A stretch of 21,065 bases of DNA, taken from NCBI GenBank assembly GCA_023263045.1, contig JALQXU010000005.1, positions 1 to 21,065 on the forward strand. The letters run 5' to 3'. Positions 17,701 to 21,065 of the stretch are shown piece after piece; position 1 is the stretch's first letter, and every line of letters starts with the position of its first letter. Source of the DNA: Pontimonas sp. (GTDB lineage Bacteria > Actinomycetota > Actinomycetes > Actinomycetales > Microbacteriaceae). The notes under the pieces were generated by a model. It saw only the letters and a list, made by a program, of their open reading frames with translations, ran no database searches and had not been told where the DNA came from. Made by a program: the position numbers and the translations under genes.

Positions 17701-17733
17701 TGCGCCGAGTAACGAGGTGCTGTGCGAAGCCAT
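14704..17733 (-). CDS. adnA: AdnA-type helicase-nuclease subunit with divergent motor motifs
   Basis: A 1009-residue partner of AdnB, first gene of the adnA-adnB operon. Walker A GAPGSGKT (Lys27) is intact, as is LTPTRVMASRVRDQ for motif Ia. Motif II reads VDDAHD (228-232) instead of DEYQD, and motif III reads TGEPDVSGSTFRGSEPS, without the usual GDPxQ. Motif VI keeps LALSRATTR. The C-terminal RecB-like nuclease looks intact: GYIDRI (Asp878), VVDLKTG (Asp892, Lys894) and Gln914. Only two cysteines occur in the whole protein, so an AddB-type iron-sulphur cluster is excluded. In mycobacteria AdnA ATPase activity is dispensable next to AdnB, which fits the divergent motifs. The ATG at 17733 is chosen over the GTG at 17754 because a TAGCCT box ends seven bases before it. 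Confidence 0.9.
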   Translation of the reverse strand: MASHSTSLLGAPPRECAVVLGAPGSGKTTLLIERVVSLHRAGVSADGLLILTPTRVMASRVRDQVGVALGVTTAGPRARSLQAFAFALVAEHHRERGLPEPELIKARLLDADIQALLEGHLEDGSGPAWPEPLGDLARTSPRFRTELREWLARASEHDLSLERIRELASEHTRPEWVAAAEFGEELRTVLASARPGAYTSAEIIRRAEGIVREGLPQAWRDLVHIGVDDAHDLTVAGLEFLDALRVAGLGVTVTGEPDVSGSTFRGSEPSALSHLQSRWGIQPIVLDTVYRHGADIRAVVQSMTERIGTAGAGLQRQAPGAAVTGQVESLVAPSFSREAADIARIILDAHHDDGVPWDRIAVIARRGARVSSLTSSLAAHGVPARTAMAGMTLIDEPAARALVDMVALGRGVLPLTSATAVNALAGVYGGMTQQELRALRFALRVAADPEESYQPADQMIADALRHRGGFALVPDVVSRKAQRVATILDNIRSAPEDSPVVDLLWKVWDRSPAATQWAEAVQGAGANPPAERALDAVMALFRQAADFVENQPGANPELFLDALLGAEIPDDVLIPEPAWPSVVVSTPPGVAGREFDLVIVAGLEEGVWPDLRPRESLLGAHHMVHAHRGVPGEILDERRAVLDDELRVFVLALSRATTRIVVTVTHDEESGPSPLFSLVDRQATSLESSEDQPASIPGVVGGLRRKLQQALERGEDGKPYAHDLALLHERGLRGAHPESWWGLLAPSTEQALYPEGPIPVSPSAIDTLEKSPLEWFLGSIARHDPTPQRGLGSLIHSALEEHPSGTADTLWSSVDERFAELDHEAGWIEQFQRRRARRMVEALAEYLRDHEAEGWSVAATEQRFQLLHGRARVTGYIDRIELTPEGQVMVVDLKTGSTRTESQVVEDPQLFAYQWAVASGALAEVAPEGSTSAGASLLFVTEGVRGKSYRLTTQPPVDEQGLADFLTRVEQAAQLMAAHEFTGEPLSFGPAGTPSRHRWHFVGQVCGDA

Positions 17734-17740
17734 CCCCTGG

Positions 17741-17746
17741 AGGCTA
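17741..17746 (-). promoter_or_regulatory. -10 box TAGCCT, leaderless-type, for adnA-adnB
   Basis: TAGCCT on the minus strand is followed by CCAGGGG and the ATG at 17733. It lies inside the alternative longer reading of adnA from the GTG at 17754. It faces away from the DUF3107 box, with 21 bases between the two hexamers, so the two units probably share a very compact divergent promoter region. Confidence 0.48.
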
Positions 17747-17767
17747 AACCACACAGGTGACGTGTCG

Positions 17768-17773
17768 TACGCT
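17768..17773 (+). promoter_or_regulatory. -10 box TACGCT, leaderless-type, for the DUF3107 gene
   Basis: TACGCT is followed by AGACACC and the GTG at 17781. It supports this GTG over the earlier ATG at 17757, from which the box would be inside the gene. Confidence 0.48.
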
Positions 17774-17780
17774 AGACACC

Positions 17781-18005
17781 GTGGATATACGCATTGGAAT
17801 TGTCAACACTGCCCGGGAACTGATGTTCCAGACCACGCAGTCCGCTGCGGACATCGAGAAAGCGATTGCGGAGTCGGTGGGGTCAGACAACGGAACGCTG
17901 CGCCTCGAAGACGACAAGGGCCACGTCTATGTGGTGCCCTCGAGGAACCTCGCGTTTGTCGAAATCGGGCAAGAAAAGTCTCGCAAAGTCGGCTTCGCCC
18001 CCTAA
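17781..18005 (+). CDS. DUF3107 small protein (Rv3208A/TB9.4-like)
   Basis: A 74-residue soluble protein beginning with GTG and VDIRIGIVNTARELMF, the typical start of the actinobacterial DUF3107 family. The middle (QTTQSAADIEKAIAESV) looks like a helix, and GHVYVVPSRNLAFVEIG forms the conserved C-terminal strands. The predicted topology is beta-alpha-beta-beta. No enzymatic motif or cysteine is present, and the function of the family is unknown. The frame extends upstream to an ATG at 17757, but homologues begin where I place the start and the -10 box agrees. It is divergent from adnA and followed after two bases by the small membrane protein gene, so the two form an operon. Confidence 0.85.
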   Translation: MDIRIGIVNTARELMFQTTQSAADIEKAIAESVGSDNGTLRLEDDKGHVYVVPSRNLAFVEIGQEKSRKVGFAP

Positions 18006-18007
18006 CC

Positions 18008-18298
18008 ATGGAACTGGTTCTCATCGTCACCTTCGCCGGCATCCTCGGTCTAGCGTTGCGCTACATCATCCCTGGCCGGGAACACCACGGACTTGCGGTG
18101 CTCCCCGCCACCGCGATTGGTCTGGGCTCGATCGGTTGGCTCACAGCAATCTGGGTGGGTCTCGATGCGGGAGGCCCTTGGGGCTGGGTAGTAGCTCTCG
18201 GTCTTGCTCTGGTGGGAACTGTGGCGCTGGGGCTTGTCTTACCCAAGCGCCGCAAGGCAGCCGATGACGCCCTGTGGCGCGAACTCACCCACTCTTAG
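18008..18298 (+). CDS. Small three-helix membrane protein, unknown function
   Basis: A 96-residue protein that begins with an ATG two bases after the DUF3107 stop (TAACCATG), so it is probably translated by re-initiation. It has three hydrophobic segments (about 3-20, 28-50 and 56-79) with Gly-rich helices, and a basic-to-polar cytoplasmic tail KRRKAADDALWREL at the C-terminus. The positive tail predicts the C-terminus inside. I do not recognise a named family. Small membrane proteins at this spot behind DUF3107 are, from memory, common in Microbacteriaceae. Its stop TAG overlaps the TAA of the convergent MiaE_2 gene within TTAG. The coding call rests on the clean hydrophobic pattern and tight spacing. 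Confidence 0.75.
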   Translation: MELVLIVTFAGILGLALRYIIPGREHHGLAVLPATAIGLGSIGWLTAIWVGLDAGGPWGWVVALGLALVGTVALGLVLPKRRKAADDALWRELTHS

Positions 18299-19014
18299 GC
18301 GGTCAGTCCCAAACGATCCAAACGGCGCGTGTGAAGAGCCACCACGTCGGTGAGAACGGGCTCCAGTCGCACCTCCGCGTCGACCTCAGCCATGGCTGAC
18401 TTTGCGAGAGCATCTCGACAAATCAACATGGTGTCGCCGACGAGTCGACGGCACCACAGACTGAGCCTCGAGGAATATTTCTCATCCACGGCGAGAAACC
18501 GCTCCAATACCCCCGCGAGCAAGTCCTCATCACCACGGTCGGCCAGAATGTCTTGCAACTGCTCGGTAACCCGGGGATCAAAACCTTCCGCGAGTCGGTG
18601 CCAGAAGTCGCGCGTGAAGCCCGTCACCACGTATGCAGTACCCACACCCTCGTACCAGCGAGCGCTCTCCACCCGATCGAGGTGTGCCACTAAGCGCTCG
18701 CGGGGAACCGCCACCGCCTCGGCGACATCCTCGACATAATCCTGCAGGAGTGTCCGAAAACGCCGGTAGCGATCCATCGCGTGACCAGACGCTAAACCCA
18801 GATCTTCGGCATCCTGTGAACCCCACGCGCCACCAGCGAGAGTGGACAGTTTCGATGCCAGAGCCTGGTGCAACACACACGCACTCGCGAGGTAGTCAGC
18901 GAGTGGTGGCGCTAGTGTCCCCAGATCGACTTTGGACGAGACACTCTCCTCGCCCCGGGGTGTGACCGAGAGAGACGGGCCATCCGTCTTCTTCTTTTTC
19001 CACCACCAGGGCAT
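18295..19014 (-). CDS. MiaE_2-like ferritin-like fold protein (Rv3210c-like), iron ligands doubtful
   Basis: A 239-residue, largely helical protein at the position of Rv3210c between DUF3107 and the DEAD-box helicase. The N-terminus is short and basic (WWWKKKKTD), then come helices resembling the ferritin-like MiaE_2 family (tRNA-hydroxylase-like). That family normally binds two irons through ExxH pairs. Here the region around His78 reads LASGHAM, with Ala75 where the Glu would be, and GDEDLL (161-166) stands where GHxEF is usual. A di-iron centre is therefore doubtful and a hydroxylase activity should not be assumed. The family assignment leans on synteny and helical pattern and is only moderately sure. 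The ATG at 19014 has a leaderless-type box upstream. The gene stands alone between two plus-strand units. Confidence 0.72.
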   Translation of the reverse strand: MPWWWKKKKTDGPSLSVTPRGEESVSSKVDLGTLAPPLADYLASACVLHQALASKLSTLAGGAWGSQDAEDLGLASGHAMDRYRRFRTLLQDYVEDVAEAVAVPRERLVAHLDRVESARWYEGVGTAYVVTGFTRDFWHRLAEGFDPRVTEQLQDILADRGDEDLLAGVLERFLAVDEKYSSRLSLWCRRLVGDTMLICRDALAKSAMAEVDAEVRLEPVLTDVVALHTRRLDRLGLTA

Positions 19015-19020
19015 GGCCCC

Positions 19021-19026
19021 AGCTTA
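19021..19026 (-). promoter_or_regulatory. -10 box TAAGCT, leaderless-type, for the MiaE_2-like gene
   Basis: TAAGCT on the minus strand is followed by GGGGCC and the ATG at 19014. It lies 35 bases from the oppositely oriented TAGACT box of the DEAD-box gene. Confidence 0.48.
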
Positions 19027-19061
19027 GCCAGGGTAGGAAGCCCAGTCCCTGGTGCACCCTC

Positions 19062-19067
19062 TAGACT
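19062..19067 (+). promoter_or_regulatory. -10 box TAGACT for the DEAD-box helicase gene
   Basis: TAGACT would start transcription near 19074 and give a leader of about 29 bases. AAAAGGA at 19085-19091 is a candidate Shine-Dalgarno sequence, but its 11-base distance to the GTG at 19103 is long. The same hexamer precedes the UPF0182 gene. Confidence 0.38.
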
Positions 19068-19102
19068 GGTCCGGAAGAAACTACAAAAGGATTCCCTCAC
19101 AC

Positions 19103-20437
19103 GTGAAATTTTCCGACCTCGGTATTGACGCCGATCTGGTCGAGGCGCTTGCAAGTAAAAGCATCATCGAGCCATTTCCTATTCAGGAACAAACCATTCC
19201 CATCGCCCTCACTGGCCAAGACATCATTGGCCAGGCCAAAACAGGCACGGGAAAGACCTTTGGCTTTGGCCTTCCCCTCATTCAGCGGCTAGGCCCCAAC
19301 CCCGAGAAGGGCGTGAAGGCTCTCGTGGTGGTTCCCACCAGAGAGCTTGCGGTCCAGGTGACCGAAGACATGGAATTGGCGACAAAGAATCGCTCCACCA
19401 AGGTGGTCTCGATTTATGGCGGCAAAGCCTATGAGGGCCAAATCGAACAAATTCAGGCGGGCGCCCAAATTGTGGTGGGAACTCCCGGCCGATTGCTGGA
19501 TCTGGCCTCCCAAAGACTGATTTCGTTTAGCAGCATCGAGGTCATGGTCTTGGATGAAGCGGACAAGATGCTGGACTTGGGGTTCTTGCCCGATGTGGAG
19601 AAACTGTTCTCCCAAACGCCCCCCACCCGTCACACCATGCTGTTTTCGGCGACCATGCCGGGTCCCGTGGTGACCTTGGCCAGGCGTTTCATGACCAAGC
19701 CCATCCATATTCGTGCCGCGGATCCTGACGAGAGTGTGACTCAGGCCAATATTGAGCACTTCGTCTATCGAGCCCACCAGATGGATAAAGACGAAGTCAT
19801 CGGGCGCATACTCCAAGCCGAAGGCCGCGGCAAAACCGTGATCTTCACCCGGACCAAGCGGGCTGCGGCGCGCCTCATGGAGGAACTCAACGACCGTGGC
19901 TTCCAAGCGGGCTCCGTCCATGGCGACATGAGCCAGGACGCTCGTGAGCGCTCCATGGCCGCCTTCAAAGCGGGCAAGAAAGACGTCCTCATTGCCACCG
20001 ATGTGGCGGCTCGGGGTATTGATGTGGATGACGTCACCCACGTCATCAACCACACCATTCCCGAAGACGACAAAGCCTATTTACACCGCGTGGGCCGCAC
20101 CGGCCGTGCCGGAAAAACGGGTATCGCGGTGACGTTCGTGGACTGGGACGACCTCCACAAGTGGGCACTCATCAATAAAGCTCTCGAAATGGGTATTCCC
20201 GAACCCGTAGAGACCTACTCTTCATCTCCCCACCTGTTCGAGGACCTCAAGATCGAACCCGGTACGAAGGGACGTCTAAAGCTCACGCCGATTCCGCAGA
20301 AAGAAAAGCGGGCTGGGCAGCCACCGAAGCCGAAGCGTGATCAGCAGAAGAAACCGCGTGCTCACGATTCTTCCGATCAGGGTGACTACCGAGGACGCGC
20401 GCGCACGAGGCAGCGCCGGCGCACACGATCTAGCTAA
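19103..20437 (+). CDS. DEAD-box ATP-dependent RNA helicase (RhlE/DeaD-like)
   Basis: A 444-residue RNA helicase that unwinds short RNA duplexes, likely in ribosome assembly, mRNA decay or cold adaptation. All motifs are present: Q motif (FSDLGI... FPIQ with Gln28), motif I AKTGTGKT (Lys51), Ia PTRELAVQ, Ib TPGR, motif II DEAD (151-154), motif III SAT (182-184), motif V TDVAARGIDV and motif VI HRVGRTGRAGKTG. The last 60 residues form a basic Lys/Arg/Pro/Gln-rich tail ending in RQRRRTRSS, typical for RNA tethering. The GTG at 19103 starts directly at the Q-motif region as in relatives; a longer reading from 19052 would contain the -10 box. It corresponds in synteny to Rv3211 (rhlE). It converges with the PHP gene, overlapping by eight bases. 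Confidence 0.93.
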   Translation: MKFSDLGIDADLVEALASKSIIEPFPIQEQTIPIALTGQDIIGQAKTGTGKTFGFGLPLIQRLGPNPEKGVKALVVVPTRELAVQVTEDMELATKNRSTKVVSIYGGKAYEGQIEQIQAGAQIVVGTPGRLLDLASQRLISFSSIEVMVLDEADKMLDLGFLPDVEKLFSQTPPTRHTMLFSATMPGPVVTLARRFMTKPIHIRAADPDESVTQANIEHFVYRAHQMDKDEVIGRILQAEGRGKTVIFTRTKRAAARLMEELNDRGFQAGSVHGDMSQDARERSMAAFKAGKKDVLIATDVAARGIDVDDVTHVINHTIPEDDKAYLHRVGRTGRAGKTGIAVTFVDWDDLHKWALINKALEMGIPEPVETYSSSPHLFEDLKIEPGTKGRLKLTPIPQKEKRAGQPPKPKRDQQKKPRAHDSSDQGDYRGRARTRQRRRTRSS

Positions 20438-21065
20438 CTAAACCGAGCCCTGTGACCTGCTCGAGGATTCTGTCGAGCTCGTCCGAGGCTGTGGTGTTCT
20501 CGCCCAACTGGTTGGGTTTGCGCGTGCCGTGGTAGTCGCTGGAGCCGGTGCGAATCAGCGAAAACTCGGAGGCGACACTGCCTAACACGTCTTTGCCTTC
20601 CTCCGTGTTCTCCCGGTGGTCAATCTCGAGACCCGCAAGACCGGCCTCAACAAACACCTGGTAGTCCTCAAACACACGGGCCAGTGACTGGTCGTGGCGC
20701 ACCGCACCTGAGCGTGCCCCGGTGTAGGGGTGGGCAAGAACCGGCACTCCCCCGGCATCCCGAATCACCCGGATGGCCCGGTGGAGCCTGGGGGCGTAGT
20801 GCGGGACGTGGTAGGGGCCATCAGCTCGCAATGGCCCCTCAAAGGCTGCTGTGGTGTCGGGGAAATACCCTTTCTGAATCAGAATCTGGGCAATGTGAGG
20901 ACGCCCCGGTGTGGCGCCGGGCGGAATGGCCTGGCGGACCTCATCCCAGCTGATGTCGAAATCGCTCGAGAGTTTGTCGACCATGAGGCGAAGGCGATCG
21001 TCACGGTGTGCTCGAATCCTCTCCATTTCCTCGGCAAGAACCGGGTTCGAGGGATCAACGCCATA
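20430..21065 (-). CDS. PHP-domain phosphoesterase (TrpH/RNase AM-like), 5' part beyond the window
   Basis: The frame is open from the right edge to a TAG at 20430-20432, giving the last 211 residues; the N-terminal metal-binding HxH part lies outside. Visible family features are GVPVLAHPY (metal-binding His), LEIDHREN and, near the end, SSDYHGTRKPNQLGENTT, which matches the C-terminal (S)DxHG metal motif of TrpH-like PHP proteins. The middle segment with SWDEV, GRPHIAQILIQKGY and the small helical insert also fits. Relatives hydrolyse 3',5'-nucleoside bisphosphates or act as 5'-3' exonucleases on RNA ends (RNase AM in E. coli). An ATG at 21026 is internal, not the start. It converges on the DEAD-box gene, a neighbour seen in other actinobacteria. 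Confidence 0.88.
   Translation of the reverse strand, partial: YGVDPSNPVLAEEMERIRAHRDDRLRLMVDKLSSDFDISWDEVRQAIPPGATPGRPHIAQILIQKGYFPDTTAAFEGPLRADGPYHVPHYAPRLHRAIRVIRDAGGVPVLAHPYTGARSGAVRHDQSLARVFEDYQVFVEAGLAGLEIDHRENTEEGKDVLGSVASEFSLIRTGSSDYHGTRKPNQLGENTTASDELDRILEQVTGLGLVS

Noticed and set aside
11583..17733. Two RecB/UvrD-like genes as a phage or defence island
   Set aside because: The pair has the size, order and nuclease motifs of chromosomal adnA-adnB and sits in a conserved housekeeping block without any defence or phage gene.
19289..20053. A 254-codon minus-strand frame inside the DEAD-box helicase gene
   Set aside because: It is antisense to strongly conserved helicase motifs; the open frame follows from the codon bias of the sense strand.
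1..21065. CRISPR arrays, insertion sequences or long direct repeats
   Set aside because: I saw no regularly spaced repeats, transposase-like frames or target-site duplications on reading through the window.

Overview
The window looks like a compact, moderately high-GC actinobacterial chromosome segment, most likely from a small-genome Microbacteriaceae (Pontimonas/Aquiluna/Rhodoluna-like; the genus is a guess). The main evidence is gene order. From memory it follows the Mycobacterium tuberculosis Rv3193c-Rv3211 block: UPF0182 membrane protein, PDZ/Lon-like protease, DUF2342 zincin-like protein, Rv3196-like zinc-binding protein, UvrD2, NudC, AdnB-AdnA, DUF3107, MiaE_2 ferritin-like protein and a DEAD-box helicase. 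The genes that usually lie between them in mycobacteria (ABC1-type kinase, whiB7, the TrkA-like channel, moeB, the TetR regulator) are absent here. There are no mobile elements, CRISPR arrays or phage genes, and no gene-free stretch longer than about 175 bases.

Layout. Bases 1-1604, minus strand: a truncated lipoprotein, a nitrilase-superfamily amidohydrolase and the initiator tRNA with its terminator. Bases 1605-5762, minus: UPF0182 and the membrane-anchored Lon-like protease. Bases 5777-7928, plus: the DUF2342 protein and an orphan cyclodehydratase-like zinc protein. Bases 7925-10545, minus: nudC-uvrD2, coupled by TAATG. Bases 10624-11586, plus: a degenerate phosphotransferase. Bases 11583-17746, minus: adnA-adnB, the subunits of a RecBCD/AddAB-like helicase-nuclease for double-strand-break resection. 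Bases 17768-18298, plus: DUF3107 and a small membrane protein. Bases 18295-19026, minus: the MiaE_2 protein. Bases 19062-20437, plus: the DEAD-box RNA helicase. Bases 20430 to the right edge, minus: a PHP-domain phosphoesterase that is incomplete.

Two genome-scale patterns stand out. First, all four convergent gene pairs overlap at their stop codons (three by four bases, one by eight), so there is no room for terminators between them. Second, seven genes that begin a transcription unit have a TANNNT -10 box ending exactly 6 or 7 bases before the start codon, the arrangement expected for leaderless transcripts. The UPF0182 and DEAD-box genes instead have a TAGACT box about 36 bases upstream and a purine-rich Shine-Dalgarno-like sequence.

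Functionally the window centres on DNA repair and helicases (AdnAB, UvrD2), RNA metabolism (DEAD-box helicase, NudC, PHP phosphoesterase) and envelope proteolysis. Several proteins have lost family-typical active or metal sites: NudC lacks the zinc-ribbon cysteines, the phosphotransferase lacks the HGD aspartate, the MiaE_2 protein seems to lack iron ligands, AdnA has non-canonical motor motifs, and UvrD2 stops before the HRDC domain.
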